From Schaalia odontolytica (GTDB lineage Bacteria; Actinomycetota; Actinomycetes; Actinomycetales; Actinomycetaceae): a DNA stretch of 64,000 nt. Shown here piece by piece: positions 30,726 through 39,926 of this stretch. The translations under genes were made by a program, and so were the position numbers. The notes under the pieces are model-generated. The model had not been told where the DNA came from, searched no databases, and saw nothing but the letters and a program-made list of their open reading frames with translations. The stretch's first letter is position 1. Each line of letters begins with the position of its first letter. Where the stretch lies: assembly GCF_031191545.1 (NCBI RefSeq), contig NZ_CP133472.1, positions 1,116,001 to 1,180,000 on the forward strand, written 5' to 3'.

Positions 30726-32069
30726 ATGTTCGACGCAATCCTCCACCCCTTCGCGTGGGCCATCTCGTGGCTGTGGGTGTGGATCCACGATCTCCTCGTG
30801 CTGCTCGGAATGTCCTCCGGCTCCGGCATGGCGTGGGTCCTGTCCATCGTGTTGCTCACCATCCTGGTGCGCATCGCCATCATCCCGCTGTTCCTCAAGC
30901 AGATTCGCTCTTCGCGCGCGATGCAGGCCATCCAGCCTGAAATGCGTAAGATCCAGGAGAAGTACAAGGGCAAGAAGGACCAGGTCAGCCGTCAGAAGAT
31001 GATGGAAGAGACCCAGGCCCTCCAGCGCAAGCACAAGGTCTCGCCCTTCGCCTCCTGCCTGCCGATGCTCGTGCAGATGCCCGTGCTTTTCGGCATGTAC
31101 CGCGCGATCATCGCGGTCTCCTCCATTTCGGACGGCACCTACACCTACCGTGGCGAGGCCACCGACCACCTCGGCCCCCTCACCGAGTCCGTCTCCACAG
31201 AGATCGTCAACTCGACCGTCTTCGGCGTGCCCCTCTCCCACACGCTGCGCGAATCGTGGGGCCAGCCCGCGATCGTCTCCGTCTTCGTTGCCGCGATCAT
31301 CCTCATGGTGGTCCTGCAGTTCGTATCCATGCGCATGTCGTTCTCGCGCAACATGCCCGACATGGGCGACAACCCGATGGCCCAGTCGCAGCGCTCGATG
31401 ATGTACGTGATGCCGCTGATGTTCATCTTCTCCGGTGCCTTCTTCCAGATGGGCGTCGTCATCTACACCGTGACCGCCTCCTTCTGGGCTCTCGCCCAGT
31501 CCTTCTGGACCATCAAGGTCATGCCGACCCCCGGCTCTCCGGCCTACGTCGACCTCCTCGCTTCCCGCGAGGCCGCTTACCAGGAATGGGCCAAGCCCTT
31601 CTTCCAGAGCTACGACCGTGAGCGCGCCGGCCTCGGCTCCGCCGGGTCCGATCCGCGCGTCGACGAGCTCAACGAGCGTACCCTCGCCGAGCTGCGCTCC
31701 AAGGCCAAGAAACAGCACGTCGCCTCCGACTTTCCCGCTGAGATGAGCACCGGCGAGATCGTTACGGTCTACCGCAACCTGGCTACCCACAAGTGGACGA
31801 CCCTGCCCGACGAGCAGTGGATGCACGGCCTCACCCTCGCCGTCGAGAAGCGCCTGGCCAAGCAGGAAGCCTCCGCCCAGCGCGCCGAGCTCCAGAAGCA
31901 GGTCCGCGATCGGCGTTCCCTTGAGCGTGAGTCCGCCAAGGCCTCATCCAAGGATGCGTCCGAGGCCGTAGAGTCCGCCTCCGGCCACGGCTCTCTCAGC
32001 GCCGACGAGATTGAGCGCCGTCGTGTTGAGCGCCGCAAGGCGCGCCGCCGCTCCGGCAACAAGCGCTGA
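30726..32069 (+). CDS. yidC: Membrane protein insertase YidC
   Basis: Oxa1/YidC/Alb3 insertase, 447 residues. It has the first helix LHPFAWAISWLWVWIHDLL, the conserved Arg in LTILVRIAIIPLF, a helical hairpin loop (QEKYKGKKDQVSRQKMMEE), the CLPMLVQMPVLFGMY region, further helices to about residue 265, and a long charged Lys/Arg-rich C-terminal tail ending in RRKARRRSGNKR, which binds ribosomes in related proteins. It lies 72 bases after yidD. Confidence 0.95.
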   Translation: MFDAILHPFAWAISWLWVWIHDLLVLLGMSSGSGMAWVLSIVLLTILVRIAIIPLFLKQIRSSRAMQAIQPEMRKIQEKYKGKKDQVSRQKMMEETQALQRKHKVSPFASCLPMLVQMPVLFGMYRAIIAVSSISDGTYTYRGEATDHLGPLTESVSTEIVNSTVFGVPLSHTLRESWGQPAIVSVFVAAIILMVVLQFVSMRMSFSRNMPDMGDNPMAQSQRSMMYVMPLMFIFSGAFFQMGVVIYTVTASFWALAQSFWTIKVMPTPGSPAYVDLLASREAAYQEWAKPFFQSYDRERAGLGSAGSDPRVDELNERTLAELRSKAKKQHVASDFPAEMSTGEIVTVYRNLATHKWTTLPDEQWMHGLTLAVEKRLAKQEASAQRAELQKQVRDRRSLERESAKASSKDASEAVESASGHGSLSADEIERRRVERRKARRRSGNKR

Positions 32070-32152
32070 ACACCACAGATTCACGGTTCCAGGCACCCAG
32101 CCGGTAACCTGGACACCAGCAAGACCCCATTCCCCACCACGGAGGACACGTC

Positions 32153-32656
32153 ATGAGTGACGACAACGCAGACAAGCTGACCCGCCTCGAAGAAGAAGGC
32201 GAGCTCGCCGCCGACTACCTGGAGGAGCTGCTTGACATCGCCGACCTCGACGGCGACATCGAGATCGACGTTGAAAACGGCCGCGCATCGGTCGAGATCG
32301 TCGCCGATGACCCCGATGCCCTCGATCGCCTCGTGGGCGACGACGGAGAGGTCCTGGATGCCCTTCAGGAGCTCACCCGCCTCGCCGTCCAGACCGAGAC
32401 CGGAGAGCGCTCGCGTCTCATGCTTGACATCGCCGGCTTCCGCGCCGAGCGCAAGGAAGAGCTGCAGGACATCACGCGCGAGGCCATCGCCCGCGTGCGC
32501 GCCACCGGCGAGGCCGTCAAGCTCGAGGCCATGAATCCCTTCGAGCGCAAGGTGTGCCATGATGTCGTCGCCGACGAGGGCCTCACCTCCGAGTCCGAGG
32601 GTGCCGAGCCGCACCGCCGCGTCGTGATCCTCCCCGAGGACGTCGACGGTGAGTGA
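32153..32656 (+). CDS. jag: Jag/KhpB-type KH-R3H RNA-binding protein
   Basis: A 167-residue acidic protein with an N-terminal KH-II domain (EIDVENGRASVEIVADD, DDGEVLDALQELTRLAV) and a C-terminal R3H domain (NPFERKVCHDVVADEG, PHRRVVI). The family binds RNA and acts in cell-envelope and division control; the gene is a standard neighbour of yidC. The Jag_N domain of Firmicutes is absent. It overlaps rsmG by eight bases. Confidence 0.92.
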   Translation: MSDDNADKLTRLEEEGELAADYLEELLDIADLDGDIEIDVENGRASVEIVADDPDALDRLVGDDGEVLDALQELTRLAVQTETGERSRLMLDIAGFRAERKEELQDITREAIARVRATGEAVKLEAMNPFERKVCHDVVADEGLTSESEGAEPHRRVVILPEDVDGE

Positions 32657-33332
32657 GAAGCCGAACGGTACGGGAAGGGGTCGCCAGGTGGGCGACCCCT
32701 TCGTCCCAGAAGAGCCCACTGCGCCCGTCCGCGAGTTTTTCGGCCCGGCCTTCGCCGAGGTCGCCGAGTTCGCGCGCATGCTGGAGGAGGAAGGCGAGCT
32801 CCGAGGCCTGCTCGGGCCGCGCGACATGGAACGCATCTGGTCACGCCACATCGTCAACTCTGCCGCCGTCTTGGACTTCATGCCGCGCAAGGAGGGCCGC
32901 CAGGTCCTCGATGTCGGCTCTGGCTCCGGCCTGCCAGGCATCGTGATCGCCGCGTGCCGCCCCGAGCTCGACGTACACCTCGCTGAGCCCATGGCGCGCC
33001 GCGTCGAGTGGCTCATGGACGTCGTCGAGGACCTTGGCCTCGATAACGTGACCATTCATCAGGCACGCGCCGAGGAGCTTCGCGGCAAGGGTAAGGCCGA
33101 CGTCGTCACCGCCCGTGCTGTCGCGAACATGAGCAAGCTGGTGCGTATGACCTCTAAGCTCATAGCGCCCGGTGGTTCGCTCGTGGCCCTCAAGGGTCGC
33201 CGCGCGCCCATCGAGGTGGACGAGGCCTCGGCCGAGCTGCGTCGTCACCACCTGCGTGCCGACATCCATGAGGTGCCCTCCATCATGGAGGAGGAGTCCA
33301 CCTACGTGGTCGTCTGCACGCGGATCAAGTAA
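32649..33332 (+). CDS. rsmG: 16S rRNA (guanine-N7) methyltransferase RsmG
   Basis: Methylates N7 of G527 (E. coli numbering) in 16S rRNA using SAM; loss gives low-level streptomycin resistance in other bacteria. 227 residues with the SAM motif VLDVGSGSGLPGIVIA, then LAEPMARRVEWL, VTARAVANMSKLV and ALKGRRAP. The GTG start lies within the end of jag. It is followed by a terminator. Confidence 0.95.
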   Translation: MSEKPNGTGRGRQVGDPFVPEEPTAPVREFFGPAFAEVAEFARMLEEEGELRGLLGPRDMERIWSRHIVNSAAVLDFMPRKEGRQVLDVGSGSGLPGIVIAACRPELDVHLAEPMARRVEWLMDVVEDLGLDNVTIHQARAEELRGKGKADVVTARAVANMSKLVRMTSKLIAPGGSLVALKGRRAPIEVDEASAELRRHHLRADIHEVPSIMEEESTYVVVCTRIK

Positions 33333-33352
33333 CGGCCTCCCCATCGGGGCGA

Positions 33353-33384
33353 AGGAGCGTCGTGGCGGTTGTTGCGACGCTCCT
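33353..33384 (+). terminator. Terminator of the rpmH-rsmG cluster
   Basis: AGGAGCGTCG and CGACGCTCCT form a 10-bp stem with a 12-base loop, 20 bases after rsmG. Confidence 0.7.
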
Positions 33385-33618
33385 GTCACATAGTGACTGG
33401 GATCACATCTTTACGATGTTCCGTCAGATCGTTTCTCTCGCTTGACACTTTGTCGCCCGTCCGCCTTTCGCTGGGAGAATCGATCCTACAGAAGAGATTT
33501 TTCGTGCGTGTTCGGCGTGTCGACTCGATTGTGTGCGGCTGGATGCATCACGGGCCTTTCGTGCTGGAAGTGAGTGCGTCGCACCGTAAACTAGGGGCAG
33601 GATTTAGGAAGGTGTCAC

Positions 33619-34500
33619 GTGAGTACCAACAACACCCCTCTCTCGACCCAGATCGAGCGGAATCTGCGCGACCTCGCGATGCTTGAGCACGCGACGTTTC
33701 CGCGGCCCGCGCACACGCGCATTATTGCCGTCGCGAATCAGAAGGGTGGTGTCGGTAAGACGACCTCGGCCGTGAATCTCGCGGCGGGACTCGCGACGGG
33801 CGGCCTGTCGGTGCTCGTTGTCGACGCCGACGCTCAGGGAAACGCGTCCAGCGCGTTGGGTGTCCCCCACCCGGCCGGCACCCCCTCCACCTACGACGTG
33901 ATTATCGGCGGTGCCAGTATCGGAGACGTTGTGCAGCCGTGCGCTGATATTGACGGCATTATGGTCTGCCCGGCCACGATTGACCTTTCTGGTGCGGAGA
34001 TCGAACTCGTCGACGTTGAACGACGGGAGTATCGTCTCCGCGAGGCTCTGCGCGAGTATGTCGCAGAGCATGCAGACATTGACATCGTCCTTATCGACTG
34101 CCCGCCGTCTCTTGGCCTGGTGACGCTCAACGTCATGGTGGCTGCCGACGAGGTTATGATCCCGATTCAGGCCGAGTACTACGCACTCGAGGGTCTGAGC
34201 CAGCTGTGGAACACCGTCGAGCGGATCGGAGTCGACCTCAATCCCGGCCTGCGTGTCTCGGGCATGTTGCTGACAATGGCAGACAAGCGCACCAAGCTTT
34301 CCGAGGAGGTTGAGGGCGAGGTTCGCTCCCACTTCCCTGAACATACTTTTGAGACCGTTATTCCGCGTTCCGTGCGCATTTCCGAGGCTCCCAGCTACGG
34401 CCAGACGGTCGTCACATACGATCCTCGCAATGTTGGCGCGATCGCGTACCGGAAGGCGGCTCTTGAGCTGTGTCAGCGCCTTTCTGCCGGCGGTGAGTGA
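33619..34500 (+). CDS. parA: Chromosome partitioning ATPase ParA
   Basis: Walker-type ATPase (Soj/ParA) that moves ParB-parS complexes and separates origins. 293 residues with the deviant Walker A KGGVGKTT at residues 42-49, VDADAQGNAS, and IDCPPSLG. The GTG start at 33619 follows an AGGAAGG site. The N-terminal 30 residues precede the ATPase core, as in other actinobacterial ParA proteins. The gap before it (33385-33618) shows no gene. Confidence 0.95.
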   Translation: MSTNNTPLSTQIERNLRDLAMLEHATFPRPAHTRIIAVANQKGGVGKTTSAVNLAAGLATGGLSVLVVDADAQGNASSALGVPHPAGTPSTYDVIIGGASIGDVVQPCADIDGIMVCPATIDLSGAEIELVDVERREYRLREALREYVAEHADIDIVLIDCPPSLGLVTLNVMVAADEVMIPIQAEYYALEGLSQLWNTVERIGVDLNPGLRVSGMLLTMADKRTKLSEEVEGEVRSHFPEHTFETVIPRSVRISEAPSYGQTVVTYDPRNVGAIAYRKAALELCQRLSAGGE

Positions 34501-34501
34501 T

Positions 34502-34517
34502 TGTTTCACGTGAAACA
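34502..34517. promoter_or_regulatory. parS: parS site 1
   Basis: Perfect 16-bp palindrome TGTTTCACGTGAAACA, two bases after the parA stop. Confidence 0.95.
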
Positions 34518-34624
34518 TTTGGTGCGTTGTCTGTGTTTATGCTGATCGGAACGCATTAGTCATCGGATTTGGTCATCGGTGCAGCAAAGTGACGAACGAC
34601 GCTCACTAGCTGATCTCACGGAAT

Positions 34625-34640
34625 TGTTTCACGTGAAACA
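34625..34640. promoter_or_regulatory. parS: parS site 2
   Basis: Perfect TGTTTCACGTGAAACA palindrome in the parA-parB spacer, 30 bases before parB. Confidence 0.95.
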
Positions 34641-34670
34641 ATGAACCGACGCAATTGAAGGAGTATTGCA

Positions 34671-35945
34671 ATGGCGGATACATCATCGAAGTCTGAGGGT
34701 CGCAAGAGCGCTCGCAAGCATTCTGGTCTTGGCCGTGGTCTTGGTGCTCTCATTCCTCAGGCAGGTGAGCAGTCGTCGCAGGCATCGCCTTCCAGCCCCT
34801 CTCGTCCGCTCGACGTCTTCTTCCCCGAAGGTAGCTCCGCTGGCAGTAGGGGAGGTTCCGCAAAGGATCTACTCCAGCCGAAGCGTGCCGCTTCCTCGTC
34901 GAAGAAGAAGCGTCCGACCATGCCCTCTGTCGACGCCGCTGGCGGACGTCGCGGTTCAAGTTCTCGTAACGGTCTCGGTGGTGGAATCAATGGATCCGAT
35001 TCCCGCAAGGGCGGGGCGCGTGTGCCCGTAGCCCCCGAGAAAGCTCCCGCTGGGGATAGTGTTTCACGTGAAACATCTGTCGACCACGAGCTTCTTCCGG
35101 TTCCCGGCGCATCCTTCGCCGAAGTTGCGATCGATCAGATCGTTCCCAACACGAAGCAGCCTCGCGAGGTCTTCGACGAGGACGATCTGAAGGAGTTGTC
35201 GGCCTCCATCAAGGAGGTTGGTGTTCTCCAGCCCGTCGTCGTTCGTACCATTCCCACTCAGGGGCGTTCCAAGAAGCTCGAGGAATTCCTCGGGGATAAG
35301 CCCGAGGCGCGTTACGAACTGATCATGGGTGAGCGCCGCCTGCGTGCTTCTCAGCTCGCCGGCGAAACCACGATTCCAGCAATCATCAGGGAGACCGAGG
35401 ACGGGGATCTGCTCCGCGACGCTCTCTTGGAGAATCTACACCGGGCCCAGCTCAACCCGTTGGAGGAAGCGAGTGCGTATCAGCAGCTCATGGCTGATTT
35501 CGGTGCGACGCAGGAAGAGCTCGCCAAGCGAATCGCCCGATCGCGCCCGCAGATTGCTAATACCCTGCGCCTGCTCAAGCTCCCGCCGTCCGTCCAGAAG
35601 AAGGTAGCTGCACAGGTCATCACCGCGGGACATGCACGCGCCCTGCTGTCTTTGTCAACGCCGGAGGAGATGGAGCGACTGGCCGAGCGTATCGTGGCCG
35701 AAGGTCTGTCGGTGCGTACCACCGAAGAGATTGTGCGTCTCGGCAAGGCCAAGGCGGCGACGCCTCGGCCGCGTGCCCGCCAGCAGCGTCCCCTGTCGAC
35801 GCTGGGTGAGAGCGTTGTGTCGGCTCTTTCCGATGCGTACGATACGCGCGTAACAATCACGGAGGGACGCAAAAAGGGTCGAATCGTCATCGAGTTCGCG
35901 GGATCCGACGACCTTCAGCGAATTGCAGACCTTATTCTCCGATAA
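34671..35945 (+). CDS. parB: Chromosome partitioning protein ParB
   Basis: CTPase clamp that loads at parS and spreads along DNA. 424 residues: a long Ser/Lys/Gly-rich N-terminal region with LGRGLGALI near residue 22 (ParA-stimulating motif), the ParB/Srx domain (EVAIDQIVPNTKQPR; IMGERRLRASQLAG; NLHRAQLNPLEEASAYQ), the KorB-like HTH (EELAKRIARSRPQIANTLRL), and a C-terminal dimer domain ending in GSDDLQRIADLIL. The first 140 residues are longer than usual. A parS site lies inside the gene. Confidence 0.95.
   Translation: MADTSSKSEGRKSARKHSGLGRGLGALIPQAGEQSSQASPSSPSRPLDVFFPEGSSAGSRGGSAKDLLQPKRAASSSKKKRPTMPSVDAAGGRRGSSSRNGLGGGINGSDSRKGGARVPVAPEKAPAGDSVSRETSVDHELLPVPGASFAEVAIDQIVPNTKQPREVFDEDDLKELSASIKEVGVLQPVVVRTIPTQGRSKKLEEFLGDKPEARYELIMGERRLRASQLAGETTIPAIIRETEDGDLLRDALLENLHRAQLNPLEEASAYQQLMADFGATQEELAKRIARSRPQIANTLRLLKLPPSVQKKVAAQVITAGHARALLSLSTPEEMERLAERIVAEGLSVRTTEEIVRLGKAKAATPRPRARQQRPLSTLGESVVSALSDAYDTRVTITEGRKKGRIVIEFAGSDDLQRIADLILR
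35060..35075. promoter_or_regulatory. parS: parS site 3, inside parB
   Basis: Perfect TGTTTCACGTGAAACA within the parB coding sequence, in the variable N-terminal region (encoding SVSRETS). Confidence 0.95.
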
Positions 35946-36047
35946 TCGACGTCCGTCATTGTTTTCGCAGATCAAGCGCAGTATGTTTCCTACGCGACAC
36001 TTCCTGGCCTAATCTTCGAATGAACTAACGCTTAAACTACATCTAAA

Positions 36048-36065
36048 GGGTCCGCCGTCGGACCC
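36048..36065 (+). terminator. Short hairpin downstream of parB
   Basis: GGGTCCG and CGGACCC form a 7-bp stem with a CCGT loop in the 146-base parB-HAD gap, 27 bases before the next ATG. It may be a terminator or a leader hairpin of the HAD gene. Confidence 0.45.
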
Positions 36066-36091
36066 TCGCAGTACTAGAAGGAGCGAAAGGC

Positions 36092-36721
36092 ATGAACGCC
36101 CAAGGCAGTTCGCGCACCGTGCTTTTCGATGTCGGTGGCGTCCTCGTCGATACCCACCCGGACCCACAAGCGATCGCTGAGCTGTTCGGCGATGGCTCTC
36201 GCGGGCTCACAACGCTCGTTGACCAGGCCATGTGGACGCATCGCGGGGACTATGACGCAGGCCTACCCGATCGTGACTTTTGGGATAGGATCGCAGGGGA
36301 TTGCGGTCATCCCGAGCCTTCGAGCGCACTCCTGAAACAACTCGTGGCCCTCGATACCTCGCGGATGGATACCGCAAACGAGGCGACTCTGGCTCTCGTG
36401 CGCCGCCTTCGCCATCAGGGCGTGCGGGTCGGTATTCTATCGAACACTCCGTACCCGGTGGCCAAGGCCATTCGTCATTCCAAGTGGGGGAGTCTGTTTG
36501 ACTTCTTTGCTTTCTCGTGCCACTACGGTGTCTGCAAGCCCTCGCGCGGCATCTATCGTGACGTCCTCGTGCGTCTCAACGTGCCCCATGAGAACGTTAT
36601 TTTCATCGATGACCGTCGCGAGAATGTTCGCGCAGCCGAGTTGCTCGGCGTGCAGGGCATCGTCTGGAAGGGTGTCGAGGACGCCGAAACGCGTTTGAAA
36701 GAGCTCGGAGTGCTTCTCTGA
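36092..36721 (+). CDS. HAD-IA family hydrolase
   Basis: A 209-residue haloacid dehalogenase-like protein. Motif I is FDVGGVLVDT, with the nucleophile Asp present and Gly where many phosphatases have the second Asp, as in the YihX/epoxide-hydrolase N-terminal branch. Motif II is ILSNTP, motif III is CKPSRGIY, and motif IV is FIDDRRENV. It is probably a sugar-phosphate or similar phosphatase; the substrate is unknown. AGGAGCG precedes the ATG. Confidence 0.85.
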   Translation: MNAQGSSRTVLFDVGGVLVDTHPDPQAIAELFGDGSRGLTTLVDQAMWTHRGDYDAGLPDRDFWDRIAGDCGHPEPSSALLKQLVALDTSRMDTANEATLALVRRLRHQGVRVGILSNTPYPVAKAIRHSKWGSLFDFFAFSCHYGVCKPSRGIYRDVLVRLNVPHENVIFIDDRRENVRAAELLGVQGIVWKGVEDAETRLKELGVLL

Positions 36722-36887
36722 GATGCTCTGTGTCGGCGAAACTGTCTGACGCTCGGAATCGCGACAACGACACAGAGCCGTACAGAGAACGATATCTCTC
36801 GCCGATGTCGTGTCTCTGTCGCATCGCGCGTACAACGAGTCACGGGCGAACGTCGTCAGTCGAAGCATGCACACACAAGATGGACAT

Positions 36888-36903
36888 TGTTTCACGTGAA
36901 ACA
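36888..36903. promoter_or_regulatory. parS: parS site 4
   Basis: Perfect TGTTTCACGTGAAACA between the convergent HAD and ddl genes; it directly touches a terminator hairpin. Confidence 0.95.
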
Positions 36904-36938
36904 TGCGGGCCCGGGAGGACGATCCTCCCGGGCCCGCA
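36904..36938. terminator. Bidirectional terminator between convergent genes
   Basis: A perfect 16-bp stem (TGCGGGCCCGGGAGGA and its complement) with a three-base loop. It lies between the HAD gene (plus) and the ligase gene (minus). Confidence 0.8.
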
Positions 36939-36955
36939 GTGCGTTGAATGAGGGA

Positions 36956-37984
36956 TTACTCCTCGCTTGCCTCGGCATCCTCGTCAATGATGACGGCACC
37001 GCCATCCTCGTCGATGATGTAGTCGACGCTGTGGACGTCGCGGCCGCCAGCCACGAAGTCGACGATATCGGCACACAGCCGGGCGAAAGAAGAATCCTCG
37101 AGAGCGTCGGCGGCCTGGGGGAGGAGCGAGGTGTCCGTCATGCCGGGCGCGACGTTCGCGTCGATGAACCAGCAGGTACCCTCGTCGTCGACGACGAAGT
37201 CCATCCGGGACAGGTCGCGCAGGCCAAGCGTCGTGTGGGCCTCGACGGCCGCAGCCTGCAGGTCCGCGAGAAGCTCGTCGGAGAGGCGTGCGGGAACGAA
37301 GTACTCGGTCTCGTCCGTCGTGTAGCGGGCGTCGTAGTCGTAGCGGCCGCCGTCCGTCGATACCTCTACCGGGGGAAGAGCCACAGGGCCGTCCCACAGA
37401 TCGACGACGGAGACGGCCACATCGCGGCCGTCAATGCGCTGCTCGACCATCAGACGCTGCCCGTAGGCAAAAGCATCGACCATGGCGCGACGCAGGGCCT
37501 TGGGATCCTGAGCGGTCGAAATACCGAGCGCGGAGCCGCCGTCCGTCGGCTTGATGACGACGGGAAAAGACACCGAACCCTCGAGAGCAGACAGCACGTG
37601 AGAGGCTCCCAGCTGCCGGAAAATCGCCTGCGGAAGGGTCACCCAGCCGGGCGTCGTAAGGCCCGCAGAGCCCAGCAGAGCCTTGGCAGTGGGCTTGTTT
37701 GAGGCGAGCATGGCCTGCACCGATGACGAGCCTACGAAGGGGATTCCCAGTGACTCCAGGAAGGACTGCAGGGAGCCGTCCTCGCCAATCGAGCCGTGGA
37801 CGAGCGGCCACACAACATCCGGCGCAAATGTCGCAATCGCCTCAGGGAGGGAGGCGTCAACGTCGGAAATGAGGACCTCGTAGCCGAACTGCGCCAAAAT
37901 GTTAGCGACCCGCCGACCCGAGCGAACAGAAACGTCGCGCTCGTGCGTCAGTCCGCCGGCGATGATCAGAACTTTGGTAGCCAT
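36956..37984 (-). CDS. D-alanine--D-alanine ligase family protein
   Basis: ATP-grasp ligase, 342 residues. It has the N-terminal AGGLTHERDVSVRSG, the substrate loop VHGSIGEDGSLQ, the ATP-grasp segment PVVIKPTDGGSALG, YDYDARYT, SRMDFVVDDEG and the metal/phosphate motif DANVAPGMTDTSLLP; the usual Glu of the last motif is Asp here. The family joins two D-Ala for peptidoglycan. Because this copy is linked to an aminotransferase rather than to the mur genes, it could be a second, specialised ligase. It has a 15-residue acidic tail. Confidence 0.85.
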   Translation of the reverse strand: MATKVLIIAGGLTHERDVSVRSGRRVANILAQFGYEVLISDVDASLPEAIATFAPDVVWPLVHGSIGEDGSLQSFLESLGIPFVGSSSVQAMLASNKPTAKALLGSAGLTTPGWVTLPQAIFRQLGASHVLSALEGSVSFPVVIKPTDGGSALGISTAQDPKALRRAMVDAFAYGQRLMVEQRIDGRDVAVSVVDLWDGPVALPPVEVSTDGGRYDYDARYTTDETEYFVPARLSDELLADLQAAAVEAHTTLGLRDLSRMDFVVDDEGTCWFIDANVAPGMTDTSLLPQAADALEDSSFARLCADIVDFVAGGRDVHSVDYIIDEDGGAVIIDEDAEASEE

Positions 37985-38007
37985 GGGGGTTTCTCCTCAG
38001 GTAAGTG

Positions 38008-39336
38008 TTAACGATCCGAGCCGGCCCCGGCCTCGTTGCCAGAGGCCGTACCGAACATGTCGACTATTTCCTTCTCCGTATTGACGACCGTCGAGAGGCG
38101 GCGAACGCCCTCGCGGATCTCCTCGGGAGTGGGGTAGCAGAAGGACAGGCGCAGGTGGTTCGATCCGGTGCCGTCGTAGAAGAATGCCGTGCCCGACACG
38201 TAGGCCACCTGGGCGCGCACGGCGCGCGGCAGCATGGCCTTCGCGTCGAGGCCTTCGGGTAGCGTCACCCACGTGTAGAAGCCGCCGTCGGGGACCGTCC
38301 ACGAGCACGACGGCATGTATTCCTCGAGCGAGGTCAGCATCGCGCGGCAGCGCTCCGCGTACATCGAACGGAAGGACTTGACCTGGCCGTACCAGTCGTA
38401 GTTGCTCAGGTAGTCGGCGATCGCCATCTGGCCGACCATCGACGGGCACAGGATCGCGGACTCGAGGGCCAGCACGAGCTTCGCGCGTATCGCGTGGGGT
38501 GCGTAGGCCCAGCCGATGCGGAAGCCGGGGGCGAACATCTTCGAGAAGGAGCCGAGGTAGACGACGCCCTCAGGGCTGTACGAGGCAATGGCCGGCAGGG
38601 GATCGCTGTGGAAGCCGAGCAGCCCGTAGGGGTTGTCCTCGACGATCAGGACGTGCTCGCGCAGGCAGATCTCAGCGATGATGGGGCGACGCTCCGCGGA
38701 GAGCGTGACACCGGCGGGGTTGTGGTAGTTCGGGATGATGTAGATGAACTTGATCGTGCGGCCAGACGCACGCACGTCACGGATGGTCTCCACCAGGGCC
38801 TCGGGGATGATGCCGTGCTCGTCCATGGCAACGTGCACGACGTCGGCCTGGCGTGCATGGAACACGCCCAGCGCGCCCACGTAGGAGGGGGCCTCGGCAA
38901 GGATGACGTCGCCCGGGTTCACGAAGAGCTCCGTGACGAGGTCGAGGGCCTGCTGGCTGCCCGTCGTGACCACCACGTCGTCCGGGTCGGCGCCGACGAT
39001 GCCGTCGTATGTCATCACCTCGGTGATGCGTTCACGCAGGACCTCCCATCCCTGGCCGCTGCCGTATTGCATGGCCTGCGCGCCGTGGTTGCGAATCAGC
39101 TTTTCTGCGGAGGCGGCCAGCCTATCGAGAGGGAGGTCCTTCAGGTTGGGCATGCCGCCTGCGAGAGACACGACCTCGGGGCGCGACACAACGGAGAAGA
39201 GAGCTCGGATCTCAGATGCGCGCAAGTTATGAGCGCGGTCCGCGTAGACGTCGTACCAGGGGTCAAGACGGTTTCCCTGCGCGGGCGTGCGCCCGGACGA
39301 GGCCGGGTTGTCGCCGTTGGTCGAAGGCTGAGTCAA
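38008..39336 (-). CDS. PLP-dependent aminotransferase (MocR/2-aminoadipate type)
   Basis: Fold-type I aminotransferase, 442 residues. PLP contacts are visible: VTTGSQQALDLV, YIIPNYHNPAGVT, EDNPYG, and the Schiff-base Lys in LGSFSKMFAPGFRIGW. The sequence resembles the 2-aminoadipate/valine-pyruvate transaminase group found next to parB in several actinobacteria. The donor and acceptor are unknown. The start appears to be TTG at 39336, with AAAGGA upstream; the nearby ATG would run into a stop. It lies 23 bases upstream of the ligase gene, so the two form an operon. Confidence 0.87.
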   Translation of the reverse strand: MTQPSTNGDNPASSGRTPAQGNRLDPWYDVYADRAHNLRASEIRALFSVVSRPEVVSLAGGMPNLKDLPLDRLAASAEKLIRNHGAQAMQYGSGQGWEVLRERITEVMTYDGIVGADPDDVVVTTGSQQALDLVTELFVNPGDVILAEAPSYVGALGVFHARQADVVHVAMDEHGIIPEALVETIRDVRASGRTIKFIYIIPNYHNPAGVTLSAERRPIIAEICLREHVLIVEDNPYGLLGFHSDPLPAIASYSPEGVVYLGSFSKMFAPGFRIGWAYAPHAIRAKLVLALESAILCPSMVGQMAIADYLSNYDWYGQVKSFRSMYAERCRAMLTSLEEYMPSCSWTVPDGGFYTWVTLPEGLDAKAMLPRAVRAQVAYVSGTAFFYDGTGSNHLRLSFCYPTPEEIREGVRRLSTVVNTEKEIVDMFGTASGNEAGAGSDR

Positions 39337-39433
39337 GGCATGCCATCCTTTGCATGAAGTTACGTATAGCCGTATAGGTCAAGTGTGCCACTTTCCCGGC
39401 CGTACGGGGTAACGGGGCCGGTGGTTGGGCGGA

Positions 39434-39449
39434 TGTTTCACGTGAAACA
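39434..39449. promoter_or_regulatory. parS: parS site 5
   Basis: Perfect TGTTTCACGTGAAACA, about 100 bases upstream of the aminotransferase gene start. Confidence 0.95.
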
Positions 39450-39508
39450 ATGTCTGTGGTGTCGCTGGTGTTCCGTGCGCCGGTTGCCCCGCCTCCGGGC
39501 CACTGTGT

Positions 39509-39610
39509 GTGCCGGTGGGCGGCGGCCCGCCCGCGAGCCGTCCGCGCCGCGAGCTCCGCTCGGCGCGTCGCCTCGAAGCCCGGCCAGGCCCCGCCACCGC
39601 CCACCGGCAC
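39509..39610. repeat. Structured intergenic repeat, copy A
   Basis: Outer inverted repeat GTGCCGGTGGGCGG ... CCGCCCACCGGCAC encloses the shared core: GGCGGCCCGCCCGCGAG, variable spacer, CGAGCTCCGCTCGG, variable spacer, CTCGAAGCCCGGCCAGGCC. The whole unit can fold into one long hairpin. It is related to the copies at 45205 and 45356. No gene overlaps it; the rest of the 39337-39926 gap holds parS 5 and the promoter and leader of the NYN gene. Confidence 0.75.
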
Positions 39611-39815
39611 CGCGGCCAGGCCGCGCGTGTAGGGCTGCCGTTTCCTCCGGGTACTCAGGCCCCGAACAGTGGTGATAAGACAGCTCTTCTTGACTCCGCG
39701 TCCGTCCAGGGATACGAGGTATTGAATCAGAGCCCGAATCCGTCGATAGGGGTCAGAGTTCCGAATGGTGTTGTCAACCGTGTTATCCCTTCACACCGCA
39801 GGCAAAATGATGACA

Positions 39816-39844
39816 TAGACATATGCCGTGCGAAGTGCTAAGAT
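39816..39844 (+). promoter_or_regulatory. Promoter of the NYN gene
   Basis: TAGACA (39816-39821) and TAAGAT (39839-39844) with a 17-base spacer; transcription would start near 39851. Confidence 0.6.
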
Positions 39845-39853
39845 TTCGGTAGC

Positions 39854-39904
39854 AAAGCCAGCCGTTGACCCTCCGCTGATATGGAGAAGCCGATGACTGG
39901 CTTT
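39854..39904 (+). promoter_or_regulatory. Leader hairpin with terminator shape before the NYN gene
   Basis: AAAGCCAG (39854) pairs with CTGGCTTT (39897-39904) and is followed by TTA. An inner CTCC/GGAG pair sits around GCTGATAT. It starts almost at the predicted transcription start and ends ten bases before the ribosome-binding site, so it could attenuate the gene. Confidence 0.5.
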
Positions 39905-39926
39905 TTATCTATTGAGGAGCGGCAAC

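Noticed and set aside
33384-33400. Palindrome GTCACATAGTGAC after rsmG
   Set aside because: Short and isolated; no linked regulator or repeated copies, so not called an operator.
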